Below are positions 34,600 to 44,148 of a DNA stretch of 64,000 nt, in pieces (the first letter of the stretch is position 1; each line of letters starts with the position of its first letter). The stretch lies in the NCBI RefSeq assembly GCF_000284295.1, contig NC_017093.1:2666001-2730000 (forward strand), given 5' to 3'. The notes under the pieces were generated by a model. That model did no database searches, was not told the DNA's origin, and saw nothing but the letters and a program-made list of their open reading frames with translations. The stretch is from Actinoplanes missouriensis 431. GTDB taxonomy: Bacteria > Actinomycetota > Actinomycetes > Mycobacteriales > Micromonosporaceae. The translations under genes and the position numbers were made by a program.

Positions 34600-34729
34600 G
34601 AAGGTCACCGTGGCGGATTCACGGGGGGCGGCGCGCCCGGTACGTACCCTGGCCTGGCCCCTGGGCCGCCGCGTGACGGTCGCCGCCCGTGGCCCCCTGG
34701 TGGTTCGTGCGACCGCCGCCAGTGCCGGG

Positions 34730-34746
34730 CCAGGGACTCGCCCTGG
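34730..34746. promoter_or_regulatory. Dyad CCAGGG-N5-CCCTGG
   Basis: Palindrome GCCAGGG-ACTCG-CCCTGGC (34729-34747) in the divergent region between the DipZ-like and Bax-inhibitor-like genes, 67 nt before the latter start. Extra CCCTGG/CCCCTGG half-sites lie at 34648-34664 and 34694-34700. Probable shared operator. Confidence 0.6.
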
Positions 34747-34813
34747 CGCGGCCTGAGCTGCTGGCGGACGAAGGTCGAGGAAGTACCTGACACCTCGAGC
34801 ACAGGGGCATCTG

Positions 34814-35482
34814 ATGGAGACCTTCACCTACCGCCCGGCGGGGTTCGCCGCCCGCCACCGCTACCGCGACCGCGCCCTCTTCGCCCCGGCCATGGGGTAC
34901 GTCGCGGGAGTCACCGTGCTGTTCGCTGCCGGCGCCTACCTGGGGCGGAACCTCGGCGCCGGTGCCGGCCTCGTCGCGTTCCTCGCTGCTTTCGGGACCC
35001 TGATCGGTCTGCGGTTCGCGGTCCGCCGGTCCACCCCGGTCACGGTCGGGCTGCTGATCGTCTTCGGCCTGTTGATGGGGCTCGGGGCCGCGCCTGCGCT
35101 GGCCCAGTTCGCCGGCTCCGACCCGCAGGCGTTGTGGCGGGCGGGCGGGGCGACCGCGCTGTTCGTCGCCGGGTTCGGCGCGACCGGCTACGCCGTCCGC
35201 CGAGACCTGTCGGGACTGTCCCGAATCCTGTTCTGGGCCCTGGTCGGGCTGATCGGGTTCAGCATCGTTCTGATCTTCGTAAGCATCCCGAACGGCGCGC
35301 TGGTCTACGCCGTGCTCGGGCTGGCGATCTTCGCTGGGCTGGTCGTGATCGACTTTCAGCGGCTGCGCTGGTCGACCGATGTCGCATCCGCGCCACTGGT
35401 GGCCGCGTCGATCTTTCTGGACATCCTCAACGTATTCCTGTTCTTCCTGCAGATCTTCTCGGGCGGCCGGGACAACAGGTGA
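34814..35482 (+). CDS. Bax inhibitor-1/YccA family membrane protein
   Basis: 222 aa, AGGGGC Shine-Dalgarno. Seven hydrophobic helices, with the family end motif in [19 protein letters not shown] and then [16 protein letters not shown]. Bacterial members (e.g. BsYetJ) are pH-sensitive calcium leak channels; the role here is inferred from family. Shares an operator region with the DipZ-like gene. A terminator follows at 35561. Confidence 0.9.
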   Translation: METFTYRPAGFAARHRYRDRALFAPAMGYVAGVTVLFAAGAYLGRNLGAGAGLVAFLAAFGTLIGLRFAVRRSTPVTVGLLIVFGLLMGLGAAPALAQFAGSDPQALWRAGGATALFVAGFGATGYAVRRDLSGLSRILFWALVGLIGFSIVLIFVSIPNGALVYAVLGLAIFAGLVVIDFQRLRWSTDVASAPLVAASIFLDILNVFLFFLQIFSGGRDNR

Positions 35483-35560
35483 AGCCGCGGGGCTGCGGCA
35501 ACGGGCGGGCATGCGCCTGCCTGACATCCGACGTGGTCCACCGGCACGGTGAAGCGGAGA

Positions 35561-35598
35561 CCCCCGGTGCCGGCCGCGAACGAAGCTGGCACCGGGGG
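35561..35598. terminator. Bidirectional terminator
   Basis: 11-bp perfect stem CCCCCGGTGCC / GGCACCGGGGG, between the Bax-inhibitor-like gene and the convergent SDR gene stop at 35625. Confidence 0.85.
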
Positions 35599-35624
35599 AA
35601 CGCCGGCTGATCCCGATTGCCGGC

Positions 35625-36467
35625 TCAGGCGGCTCGGTAGTCGGTCGAGCGGCTCAGGTCCGCCCACCTCGCGGCCTCGGCGGTGCGGGCCGCGCCGGCG
35701 GCCAGAGCCGCGGTCAGCGCGTCGGAGCCGAGGGGTAGCCGGCGGGGCGGGTCGTCCAGCGTGACTACCCGGACGATCACCTCGGCGGCCCGGGCCGGAT
35801 CGCCCGGTTCGGCGCCCTGCGATTCGTCACCGAAACGGTGGCTCCGACCCACGGTGGCCTCGTAGTCCGGACCGGCCGGGTGCCGGACCAGCGAGGAGTC
35901 CTGCGACTCGGTGCGGAACGCGCCCGGCTCTACGATGATCACCTTGACGCCGAACGGGCCGGTCTCGGCGGCGAGCACCTCGGAGAAGCCCTCGACGGCG
36001 AACTTCGCCGTCTGACAGGCGCTCATGCCGGGGGCGCCGCCGACCCGGCCGCCGATCGACGTGACGTGTACGAACACGCCGGAGCGCTGTGCGCGCAACA
36101 CCGGCAGCGCCGCCCGGGTCACGTTGACCACACCGAACAGGTTCGCGTCGATCTGGGCACGGAAGCCCTCGTCGGACATCTCCTCGATCGGCGCGCTGTC
36201 GGCGTACCCGGCGTTGTTGACGACGACGTCGAGACGGCCGAAGGCTTCCACAGTGGACCGGACCGCCCGGCGGGCGGCGGCCGGATTGGTGACGTCCAGC
36301 GCGACGGTCTCGACCCGGCCGGGGTACGCCGTGATCAAGTCGTTGAGTTGATCGGGTTGGCGCGCGGTGGCCATCACCTTCGCGCCGGAGGAGGCGGCGG
36401 CTTCGGTGATGGCCCGCCCCAGCCCTCTCGAACTGCCCGTAACCAGCCATATTTTGGGCTCGTCCAT
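35625..36467 (-). CDS. Short-chain dehydrogenase/reductase with Tyr-to-Cys active-site change
   Basis: 280 aa, AGGAAGGA Shine-Dalgarno. Rossmann motif VTGSSRGLGRAI (residues 9-20), NNAGYADSAPIEE, and Ser in HVTSIGGRVGG. The catalytic YxxxK is replaced: the segment reads SACQTAKFAVEGF where paralogues have AYQTAKFA. The Cys codon is TGT, one base from TAT. The Lys is kept. Loss of the general-acid Tyr normally abolishes SDR activity, so it may be inactive, a binding protein, or a sequencing error. A GGCCCC-A-GGGGCC palindrome lies upstream. Confidence 0.88.
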   Translation of the reverse strand: MDEPKIWLVTGSSRGLGRAITEAAASSGAKVMATARQPDQLNDLITAYPGRVETVALDVTNPAAARRAVRSTVEAFGRLDVVVNNAGYADSAPIEEMSDEGFRAQIDANLFGVVNVTRAALPVLRAQRSGVFVHVTSIGGRVGGAPGMSACQTAKFAVEGFSEVLAAETGPFGVKVIIVEPGAFRTESQDSSLVRHPAGPDYEATVGRSHRFGDESQGAEPGDPARAAEVIVRVVTLDDPPRRLPLGSDALTAALAAGAARTAEAARWADLSRSTDYRAA

Positions 36468-36531
36468 TGATGGTGTCCTTCCTGTCGGCAGCTGCGACCC
36501 GGACCCAGCGTTTCCGGCGCGCAGCGGTTCT

Positions 36532-36564
36532 GGCCCCAGGGGCCGCCACTGGTCGCGGCCCTGG
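36532..36564. promoter_or_regulatory. GGCCCCAGGGGCC palindrome and CCCTGG half-site
   Basis: Perfect palindrome GGCCCC-A-GGGGCC at 36532-36544 and CCCTGG at 36559-36564. CCAGGG to CCCTGG spacing is 17 instead of 5. It is 65 nt before the SDR start and resembles the dyads at 28730, 34730 and 50954. Confidence 0.4.
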
Positions 36565-36665
36565 AACTGCCACGGCCGGCTGAGGTGTGTCGCGGATCCC
36601 CTCGGTGAACGTGGCGACCTGCGGTGCGTCGATCGGAACGAAGCACCAGAGGAAGGACCTTGCTC

Positions 36666-36860
36666 ATGTTGGTTACCCGCATCGCGCCACTCGCCGTGGC
36701 AGCGGCGTTCGGCCTCGCCTTCGCCTCACCCTGTGACGGCGAGAAGACCATCGGTGACGCCGCAGCGATCAGCGCCACCGGACCGGACCCGTCGGGGGAG
36801 ACCCGCTGGCGTCCCTGGGTGGAGCTGATCTCCGTGGCGCCCCGCAGAGCAGAGAAATGA
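36666..36860 (+). CDS. Small putative exported protein, 64 aa
   Basis: ATG 36666 has GGAAGGA about 9 nt upstream. The N-terminus MLVTRIAPLAVAAAFGLAFA is signal-peptide-like; the remainder (SPCDGEKTIGDAAAISATGP...) is short, polar, with one Cys. No family recognised. It is divergent from the SDR gene. Coding status is uncertain because of its size. Confidence 0.45.
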   Translation: MLVTRIAPLAVAAAFGLAFASPCDGEKTIGDAAAISATGPDPSGETRWRPWVELISVAPRRAEK

Positions 36861-37012
36861 AAGGAAGGCAACCGCGTAGTCGGCGGCGGTGGACGCGCGC
36901 CGTGATCGAGGTGCCGGAGTATTCCACCGTGCCGCGCGGACACCGAGGTGAAGTAGGGTCTCGGCAACACGCAGCGCGGCACTGACATTCAGATGCCATG
37001 GAAGGGGTAACG

Positions 37013-37855
37013 ATGTCCGGGGTGCCGATCGTTCTGGTGCACGGGTTCTATCACGGAGCCTGGGCCTGGACCGATGTCCTGCACGAGCTCGCGGCGCTGG
37101 GCCGCAGTGCGGTCGCGGTGGATATGGCCGGGCACGGGTTGCGGGCCGTGCCGCTCGCCGGCGCCGGCCGCCGCCCGTTCGACCCGGTCGCCTATTCCAC
37201 TGAGCCTTCCGGGATCGCGGACGTGGGCCTCGATGCCGCCGCCGACCTGCTGATCAGTGATCTGCACCGGATCGGCCGCGGCGGCCCGGTGATCCTTGTC
37301 GGGCACAGCATGGGCGGTGCGGTGCTGACGAGGGTTGCGGAGCAGGCACCGGCTCTCGTGACCCATCTCGTCTACCTCACCGCGTACATGCCCGCCTCCG
37401 GCACGGCGTGCATCACCTATCCGTCCCAGCCCGAGGGCCAGGACAACCTGTTCATGAAGCTGCTTGTCGCCGACCCGGTCGCCACGGGAGCGCTGCGTAT
37501 CGATCCGCGCAACAGCGACCCGGCGGAACAGGCGAACATCCGGGAAGCGTTCTACGGAGACGTCGATGAGCGGACCAGCGCCGCGGCGACGGCCCTGCTC
37601 ACCTGTGACGCTCCGATGGCCATGGGAACCGACAGTACGACGCTGACCGAACGAGGCTGGGGCGCTGTGCCCCGGACCTATGTGACGTGCAGCCGGGATC
37701 GCACGATCCCGCTTGCTCTCCAGGAGTTGTTCATCGCCCAGGCCGATGCGGCTTTTCCCGCCAACCCGACCAGCGTCGTAGCACTTGACGCCTCCCACTC
37801 GCCCTTCCTGTCAATGCCTGATCGCGTCGCCGAGATCATCGCGGGCGTCGCCTGA
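37013..37855 (+). CDS. Alpha/beta hydrolase
   Basis: 280 aa; ATG 37013 is favoured over 36998 by GAAGGGG 8 nt upstream. Core motifs are PIVLVHGFYHGAWAW, nucleophile GHSMGGAV (Ser about 101), acid near TCSRDRTIP, and His in DASHSPFLS. These match the EstC/methylesterase-like (salicylate-binding-protein-type) branch. Likely a cytosolic esterase of unknown substrate. It precedes a flavin oxidase gene on the same strand by about 125 nt. Confidence 0.9.
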   Translation: MSGVPIVLVHGFYHGAWAWTDVLHELAALGRSAVAVDMAGHGLRAVPLAGAGRRPFDPVAYSTEPSGIADVGLDAAADLLISDLHRIGRGGPVILVGHSMGGAVLTRVAEQAPALVTHLVYLTAYMPASGTACITYPSQPEGQDNLFMKLLVADPVATGALRIDPRNSDPAEQANIREAFYGDVDERTSAAATALLTCDAPMAMGTDSTTLTERGWGAVPRTYVTCSRDRTIPLALQELFIAQADAAFPANPTSVVALDASHSPFLSMPDRVAEIIAGVA

Positions 37856-37979
37856 GCCCGATCGGGCCGGCGTCGTCGAGGGGCCGTCCTGCTGGTTGAC
37901 CTCGACGACGCCGACAGCCGCAGGATGGTCTTCGTCACTTCCCGTGAACCCGGTGAAACGATTCGCGTCGTCCGTGGGC

Positions 37980-39356
37980 ATGACCCCAAAAACGGCATAC
38001 CAGCAATTGGTCGACGTGGTGAACGGCCCGGTGATGTTCCCGGGTGACCCCGGATACGAGGCGGAGTGCCGTACTCAGAACCTCCTCACGCCACTGCGGC
38101 CGGCGATCGCCGTCGGTGCGGTCGATGTCAGCGATGTACGGGCGGCGGTGCGGTACGCGAACGTGAACAAGATGGCGGTCGCCATCCGGGGCGGCGGTCA
38201 CATGCAGCCGAATTCGGCCGAGGGTGCCATGTTGATCACCCTCGACCGGATGGCCGGCGTGACCGTCGACGCGGAGCGGCGGACCGCCCGGGTGACCGGC
38301 GGCATCCGCTGGCAGGAGGTCGTCGACGCCACGGCCAAGGAAGGGCTGGCGCCGATGGCCGGTTCGTCCCTCACAGTCGGCGCGATCGGCTACGTGCTCG
38401 GCGGCGGGCAGGGCCCGATTCTCGGGCGCCCTTACGGCTACGCCTCCGACCATGTGTCGTCCTTCGACATCGTCACCGCCGACGGTGCCCTGCATACGGT
38501 CAGTGACCACAACGAGCCGGACCTTTTTGCGGCGCTGCGCGGCGGCAAGGGCAACTTCGGCGTGGTCACGGCCATGGAGATCGGGCTTTTCCCGGTCAGT
38601 ACGGTCTTCGGGGGCAGCATCTACTTCCCGGGCCACGCGACCGCCGATGTGCTGAGGACCTGGCGGGACTTCTCGGCGACGCTGCCCGAGCAGGCCACCA
38701 CCTCGGTCGCAGTGCAGTGGCTGCCGCCGGTCGAGGAACTGCCCGAGCCGCTGCGTGGCGCGCACGTGGTCAACGTCCGCTTCGCCTACCTCGGTGAGCC
38801 GGCGACGGGCGCGGAGCTGCTGGCCCCGATCCGGGCGGCTGCTCCGGCACTGATCGACACGGTCGCCGAAGTGCCGTACGTGGTGGCCGCGACGCTGCAC
38901 AACGATCCCGTTGCCCCCATGCCGTACCACGACCGGAGCCTCGGCCTGAGCGGCCTGCCCGACGCTGCTCTGGCCAAGCTGATCGAGCTGACCGGCCCGG
39001 ACACCACGATCCCGCTGCCCAGCGTCGAACTGCGCGCCCTGGGCGGAGCGATGGACCGGCCGCCGGCCACTCCCGACGCGGTGCCCAGCCGCGGTCTGGC
39101 CTTCCAGATGTTCGCCTTCGCCGTCGGCGTTGATCTGGACGAGCAGGACCGGTACCTGAACCGGCTGATCACCGCCATGCTGCCGTGGGCCGACCCGAAG
39201 CACCGCCGGATGCTCAACTTTCTCTCGACCGAGGAGGCGACCGACCCGGAGTCGCTGGCCGAGGTGTACGGCCGGGAGATCTACGACCGGCTTCGCGCGG
39301 TCAAACGGCGGGTCGACCCGGACATCATGTTCCGGATGAACCACACCATCCGCTGA
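37980..39356 (+). CDS. FAD-linked (BBE-type) oxidoreductase
   Basis: 458 aa. The PCMH FAD domain occupies residues 30-200 with VAIRGGGHMQPN, whose His is the usual 8-alpha covalent FAD site, and GYVLGGGQGPILGRPYG where the second (Cys) tether of bicovalent members is not seen. The C-terminal BBE motif is degenerate (PDIMFRMNHTIR at the end). It uses O2 to oxidise alcohol, sugar or isoprenoid-type substrates. No signal peptide, so cytosolic. Substrate unknown. Confidence 0.87.
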   Translation: MTPKTAYQQLVDVVNGPVMFPGDPGYEAECRTQNLLTPLRPAIAVGAVDVSDVRAAVRYANVNKMAVAIRGGGHMQPNSAEGAMLITLDRMAGVTVDAERRTARVTGGIRWQEVVDATAKEGLAPMAGSSLTVGAIGYVLGGGQGPILGRPYGYASDHVSSFDIVTADGALHTVSDHNEPDLFAALRGGKGNFGVVTAMEIGLFPVSTVFGGSIYFPGHATADVLRTWRDFSATLPEQATTSVAVQWLPPVEELPEPLRGAHVVNVRFAYLGEPATGAELLAPIRAAAPALIDTVAEVPYVVAATLHNDPVAPMPYHDRSLGLSGLPDAALAKLIELTGPDTTIPLPSVELRALGGAMDRPPATPDAVPSRGLAFQMFAFAVGVDLDEQDRYLNRLITAMLPWADPKHRRMLNFLSTEEATDPESLAEVYGREIYDRLRAVKRRVDPDIMFRMNHTIR

Positions 39357-39566
39357 GGGGCGAGCCGGGACTCACCAAGCGGCAACGCTGAGTACCCGAT
39401 GATGCGCGGCGTCGGCCTCGCGGCCGGCATCGAGGCCGCCGCCGTGCGCCCCGCTCGAGGTGATCGCCGGAGTGAAGGCGATCGCGCTGAGCGGCGGGTC
39501 GGAGTTCCGCCACGCCGACTCCACCGCCATCGGCCGCACCGGCCAGTCCCTCTCGAAAGGCTGAAT

Positions 39567-40586
39567 GTGACCGTTCTCGTCAATTCGCTGGTCGCGGTCG
39601 TGCTCTTCGCGGGGATCGTGCCGATCGTGACCCTGCCGTGGATTCATCGACAGTACCGACGTTTCGGCCGCCTGCACGGGTGGACGGCCGCGGTCGCGGC
39701 GGCCGAGGTGCTCTACCTCTGCGGCCTCGCGGCCTTCACGCTGTTTCCGCTGCCGGACGAGACGGCTGCCTTCTGCGCGAGCCGGTCGACTGCGGACTTC
39801 CTGAACCTCAACCCGCTCGACGACCTGGCCGCCACACCCGCCGCGGTGGCGCAGATCCTGCTCAACGTGGCGCTGTTCGTGCCGCTCGGGTTTCTGCTGC
39901 GCTACCGGTTCCGGCGAAGCCTGGCTGCCACCGGCGGCATCGGGCTCGCCGTGTCGCTGCTGGTGGAGATCACGCAAGGCACGGCGGTGCTGGGGCTGTT
40001 CGCCTGCCCGTACCGGGTCGCCGACACCGGTGACCTGATCACCAACACCGCCGGTGCCCTCCTGGGGTGGTGGGTGGCCACAGCGGTGGATCACCGTCTG
40101 CCGCCCGCGGAGCCGAGCCGTTCGCCCGACCTGGAACAGCCTGGCCTGATCCGCCGTGGCCTGTCCGTGGGGGCCGACATGCTGATCGGCGTTCTCCTGG
40201 TCGAGGCCGTGGTCCTCGCCCTCGACCTGGCCGGCGTGGAGACCGGCCATGCCGTCATCGCGGCGGCGTACGCCGCCGCCTACGTGCTCGGCACGCTCGT
40301 GGTGCCGCTCCGCCGCCGCGACCACGCCACCTGGGGGCAGGCGACGTTCTTCTTGGCACCCGACTCGCGGACCGCGGTGTGGCCGCGCTTCCTCGTCTGG
40401 TGGCTTCCGGTCATCGCGCTGCAGACGGCCGCACGGCCCGCCGCCGTTTTCGGGGCGGCGCTCGCCATAGGCGTCCTTGCGCGCCTTCGCCCGGACCGGC
40501 GCAGCCTGCTCGAAGTGATCAGCGGCACCACCACCGTCACCCGGAGCACGCGGCAGACCGGAACCCGGCACGGGCCTCTCCTGTGA
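39567..40586 (+). CDS. VanZ-like/RDD-like membrane protein
   Basis: 339 aa from GTG 39567 (GAAAGG upstream). The VanZ domain lies at residues 30-175 with NVALFVPLGFLLRYRFRR, LLVEITQ and DTGDLITNTAGALLGWW. A second membrane domain (195-320) of RDD type begins RRGLSVGADMLIGVLLVEA. VanZ-RDD fusions are common in actinobacteria; VanZ homologues confer low-level teicoplanin tolerance but the physiological role is unclear. No van operon is present here. Confidence 0.85.
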   Translation: MTVLVNSLVAVVLFAGIVPIVTLPWIHRQYRRFGRLHGWTAAVAAAEVLYLCGLAAFTLFPLPDETAAFCASRSTADFLNLNPLDDLAATPAAVAQILLNVALFVPLGFLLRYRFRRSLAATGGIGLAVSLLVEITQGTAVLGLFACPYRVADTGDLITNTAGALLGWWVATAVDHRLPPAEPSRSPDLEQPGLIRRGLSVGADMLIGVLLVEAVVLALDLAGVETGHAVIAAAYAAAYVLGTLVVPLRRRDHATWGQATFFLAPDSRTAVWPRFLVWWLPVIALQTAARPAAVFGAALAIGVLARLRPDRRSLLEVISGTTTVTRSTRQTGTRHGPLL

Positions 40587-40750
40587 TGCTCGGCCGGACC
40601 GTCCGCCGCCATGGTCCACAACGGCATGGCGGTGGGCGGTTCAGTTTGTGATCAGGCACGCTGCCGTCCGTATCCCCGGTCTTCCTTGAGATGAAGGCCA
40701 GGGTTGTCCACCGGGGCCAAGACTGCTCACGGGCTGTGAGGGTGAGAGGC

Positions 40751-42295
40751 ATGAAGCGACGCCTGAACATCCTGATGGCCGCCGCGGTCCCGGCCACCGC
40801 ACTTCTCGTGCCGGCCGCGGCCAGCGCCATCACCCGCGACAGCGCCCCGGCGGCGGCCAAGCCCGCCGCGATCTGCAGGACCGTGCCCGTGTCCGCCCCT
40901 TCCGGCACCAGAATCGTGTCGATCAACGCCGTGGCGCGGGCGGCCGGGGACTACACGTTCCCGCAGACCCCTGGCCTGCCGCCCGTGCCGCCGATCACCG
41001 CAGTACCGGCCTGGTGCGACATCAACGTCGTGGTGACCCACCCGGGCGCCGCGGACACCGTCAACATCAAGATCTCGCTCCCGCAGGATCGCAAGAACTG
41101 GAACGGCCGCTTCCAGGCCACCGGTGGCAGTGCCTACTCCGCGGGTGACGTCAGCGAGCTGAGCGTTCCGCTGATCGCCGCGGTCAAGGGGGGCTTCGTC
41201 GGAGGCGCCACCGACGCCGGTGTCGGGGCCAAGGGCGCCACGGACGCGAGCTGGGGTCTCAAGCCCGACGGCACCATCAACAAGGGCCTGCTCACCAACT
41301 TCGCTTCCCGCTCGGTGCACGACTTGGCAGTCATCGGCAAGAGCGTCACGGCCGGCTTCTACAAGCGCGCCGCGTCGTACTCGTACTTCACCGGCTGCTC
41401 GACGGGTGGCCGCCAGGGCTACGCGGAGGCCCAGAACCACCCCACTGACTTCGACGGCATCCTCGCGAACGCCCCGGCGATCGAGTGGAACCGCTTCGAG
41501 ATCGCGACCCTGTGGTCGCAGGCTGTCTACAACGAGGAGAAGGTCGCACCGTCGCAGTGTGAGCTGGCCGCCTTCAACACCGCGGCCGTCGCCGCTTGCG
41601 ACACCATCGACGGTGTCAAGGACGGCGTCATCGACAACCCGCAGGCCTGCAAGTGGGACGCCCGCAAGCTGGTCGGCGAGAAGGTCGTCTGCGAAGGGAA
41701 AGAGCTCACCATCTCCAAGCAGCTCGCCACCGCCGTCAACAAGATCTGGGCCGGCCCGGTGACGACCTCGGGCAAGAGGCTCTGGTACGGGCAGAACAAG
41801 GGCTCGTCGTTCGCCTTCATCGCCAACCCGGGGCAGCCGTTCGCGGTGCCGGACCAGTGGGCCAAGTACTTCGTGACCAGGAACCCGTCGTTCGATGCCA
41901 CCAAACTCACCTACTCCTCGTTCGCGAAGCTCTTCCACTCGGCGACGCGGCAGTTCGACGGCATCATCGGCGATCGCGACCCCAACCTGTCGAAGTTCGC
42001 CAAGGCCGGCGGCAAGCTGCTCACCTGGCACGGCCAGTCCGACCAGCTGATCCCGACGCAGGGCACGGTCGACTACCGCAAGCGCGTCAACGCAACCCTC
42101 GGCGGCAGCAAGCGGGTCGACAACTTCTACCGTGTCTTCCTGCTGCCGGGCGTCGACCACTGCGGCACGGCGTTGTTCAGCACCGGTGGCCTCGTTCAGC
42201 CCGGCGCCGACCTGAACGCCCTGATCAACTGGGTGGAGAAGGGCGAAGCCCCGGCTTACCTGCCGACCACCGACGGCAACGTCCACCACTCCTGA
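40751..42295 (+). CDS. Secreted tannase/feruloyl esterase family protein
   Basis: 514 aa. A Sec signal spans residues 1-28 (MKRRLNILMAAAVPATALL... ASA). Mature enzyme motifs: nucleophile GCSTGGRQGY (Ser about 218), acid in GQSDQLIP, and His in LPGVDHCG. The Cys next to Ser and the Cys next to His fit the CS-D-HC motif of fungal-type feruloyl esterases/tannases, whose disulfide holds the triad together. It hydrolyses aromatic ester bonds in plant material outside the cell. A terminator follows at 42311. Confidence 0.92.
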   Translation: MKRRLNILMAAAVPATALLVPAAASAITRDSAPAAAKPAAICRTVPVSAPSGTRIVSINAVARAAGDYTFPQTPGLPPVPPITAVPAWCDINVVVTHPGAADTVNIKISLPQDRKNWNGRFQATGGSAYSAGDVSELSVPLIAAVKGGFVGGATDAGVGAKGATDASWGLKPDGTINKGLLTNFASRSVHDLAVIGKSVTAGFYKRAASYSYFTGCSTGGRQGYAEAQNHPTDFDGILANAPAIEWNRFEIATLWSQAVYNEEKVAPSQCELAAFNTAAVAACDTIDGVKDGVIDNPQACKWDARKLVGEKVVCEGKELTISKQLATAVNKIWAGPVTTSGKRLWYGQNKGSSFAFIANPGQPFAVPDQWAKYFVTRNPSFDATKLTYSSFAKLFHSATRQFDGIIGDRDPNLSKFAKAGGKLLTWHGQSDQLIPTQGTVDYRKRVNATLGGSKRVDNFYRVFLLPGVDHCGTALFSTGGLVQPGADLNALINWVEKGEAPAYLPTTDGNVHHS

Positions 42296-42310
42296 CGAGA
42301 GATCGTGCGC

Positions 42311-42347
42311 CCGTGGCGGCCTTGGCTTCGCGCCAGGGCCGCCACGG
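42311..42347 (+). terminator. Terminator of the esterase gene
   Basis: Stem CCGTGGCGGCCTTGG / CCAGGGCCGCCACGG (one mismatch region at the top) with a 7-nt loop, 15 nt after the stop. Confidence 0.8.
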
Positions 42348-42495
42348 TCGTGTGCCGCGTCCGTCGATCACCGGCGGCCGGCCGGACGGCGGAGAACCCC
42401 GCTGAGACGGCTGAGCATGACACCCGACACAGGCCCGGCCGTGAACACGAACGGCGGAGATCCGTGGTGGAGGGAGTGAGAAGGGAAGTATCGAG

Positions 42496-44100
42496 ATGAA
42501 GTTGCATGCCGCGCTCGCGCGGGCCCTCGCCGCCCATCAGGTCGGCACGATGTTCGGGCTGATCGGCGACGCGAACCTGTTCATGGTGCACAGCTTCGTA
42601 CACGAGTACGGAGGGAAGTACGTCGGCGCGGCTCACGAGGCGGGCGCCATCTTCATGGGGTTCGGCTACGCCGACCTGACCGGCCGTCCCGGCGTCGTCA
42701 CCGTGACGCACGGACCGGCCCTGACGAACACGCTGACCGGGCTGGTCGAGGGTGTCCGGGGCCGGACGCCGATGCTGCTGATCGCCGGGGACACCGCCAC
42801 CGGGAGCCGCGGGAACATCCAGGACATCGCCCAGCGCGACGTGGTTCTGCCGACCGGCGCCGGCTTTGAACAGGCCCGCACACCGGAGAGCACCCTCGAG
42901 GACCTGGCCGTCGCACTGCGCCGGGCCGTCATCGAACGTCGGCCGGTCGTGTTCAATGTGCCGTCGGACTTCATGACGGCCGACGTCGATTACCGCGAGA
43001 TTTCGCTGCGCCTGCCGCAGGAGCAGCTGGCGTTCCCCGACCCGGCCGTGGTGGCCGAGGCGGCCGCCCGGATCGCGGCAGCGAAGCGTCCCGTCGTCCT
43101 GGCCGGTCGCGGCGCCATGAACGCCCGCGAGGCGGTGCTACGCCTCGCCGAGCGAATCGGGGCACCGGTCGCCACCACGCTGAAGGCCCGCGATCTGTTC
43201 CGCGGTGAGCCGTTCGCGCTGGGCATCTCCGGCAGCCTGGGCGGTCCCGCCACGCAGGAGATCATCGATGGTGCCGACCTGGTGGTGAGCCTGGGCGCGG
43301 GGCTCAACTCGTACACCACTCGTCGTGGCGCGCTGCTGGCCGGAGGCCGGGTGATCGCGGTGGACACCCGCGTCGATTCGGTTCCGGCCGAGGCCGGAAC
43401 CATCGTCGTCGGCGACGCCGGGGTGGTCGCCGACGCCCTCGTCGACGCGCTGGACCTCAGCGGTACGCCGGCGCGCGCTTTCCGTACCCAGCGGATGGCG
43501 GCGTCGCTTGCGGCGCAGGAGGTGATGGGGGAGCGCGCGTGCACCGCATCCGGCACCGTCGACGTCGAGGTCGCCCTGCGCCACCTCGACGAGGTGCTGC
43601 CCGAACGCCGGTTGGTGGTCAGTGACGGCGGCCGTTTCATGATGGAGTCGCTGCGGCACCTTCATGTCGAGCCAGGAAATTTCGTGCTTCCGGCGAACTT
43701 CGGCTCGATCGGCCTTGGCATGGGCACGGCCATCGGCGCCGCGACCGCCGATCCGACCCGTACGACCGTGATGGTCTGCGGCGACGGCGGCTTCATGCAC
43801 GGCGGCGTCGGCGAGTTCACCACCGCCGTTCGCGAGGGCCTCCACATCATCGTCGTGGTGTGCAACGACGGTGGCTACGGTGCCGAGCACATCCAGTTCA
43901 CCCGGCGCGGCCTCGACCCGTCCCTGTCGCTCTTCGCCTGGCCCGACCTGGCCGCCGTGGCCCGCGCCGCCGGGGGCGAGGGCTTCACCGTCCGCGACCC
44001 GGACGATCTGGCCCAGGTGGACAAGGCCATCGCCGACCGCCAGGGTCCGCTCCTGATCGACTTGCGGCTCGACGTCGAGCACATGACGCCGATGCCTTGA
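42496..44100 (+). CDS. Thiamine-diphosphate-dependent enzyme (acetolactate synthase-like)
   Basis: 534 aa with the three ThDP-enzyme domains. The catalytic Glu is in GAAHEAGAIFMGFGYAD (about 50). The central domain begins RPVVLAGRGAMNAREAV. The C-terminal ThDP-binding motif is CGDGGFMHGGVGEF ... CNDGGYG (GDG-N). Family members include acetolactate synthase, benzoylformate decarboxylase and related decarboxylases; no small regulatory subunit gene is adjacent, so branched-chain amino-acid synthesis is unlikely. The product is a cytosolic 2-keto acid decarboxylase or ligase. Confidence 0.9.
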   Translation: MKLHAALARALAAHQVGTMFGLIGDANLFMVHSFVHEYGGKYVGAAHEAGAIFMGFGYADLTGRPGVVTVTHGPALTNTLTGLVEGVRGRTPMLLIAGDTATGSRGNIQDIAQRDVVLPTGAGFEQARTPESTLEDLAVALRRAVIERRPVVFNVPSDFMTADVDYREISLRLPQEQLAFPDPAVVAEAAARIAAAKRPVVLAGRGAMNAREAVLRLAERIGAPVATTLKARDLFRGEPFALGISGSLGGPATQEIIDGADLVVSLGAGLNSYTTRRGALLAGGRVIAVDTRVDSVPAEAGTIVVGDAGVVADALVDALDLSGTPARAFRTQRMAASLAAQEVMGERACTASGTVDVEVALRHLDEVLPERRLVVSDGGRFMMESLRHLHVEPGNFVLPANFGSIGLGMGTAIGAATADPTRTTVMVCGDGGFMHGGVGEFTTAVREGLHIIVVVCNDGGYGAEHIQFTRRGLDPSLSLFAWPDLAAVARAAGGEGFTVRDPDDLAQVDKAIADRQGPLLIDLRLDVEHMTPMP

Positions 44101-44148
44101 GGGCAGGCAGGCGCGATGGCGACGTTGGGTAGCTCGGCAGGGACTGAG

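Noticed and set aside
39567..40586. Vancomycin resistance locus
   Set aside because: VanZ-like domain alone, fused to an RDD-like domain, without vanHAX or VanRS-type genes.
42496..44100. Acetolactate synthase of branched-chain amino-acid synthesis
   Set aside because: No small regulatory subunit or ilv neighbours; catalytic family motifs alone do not fix the substrate.
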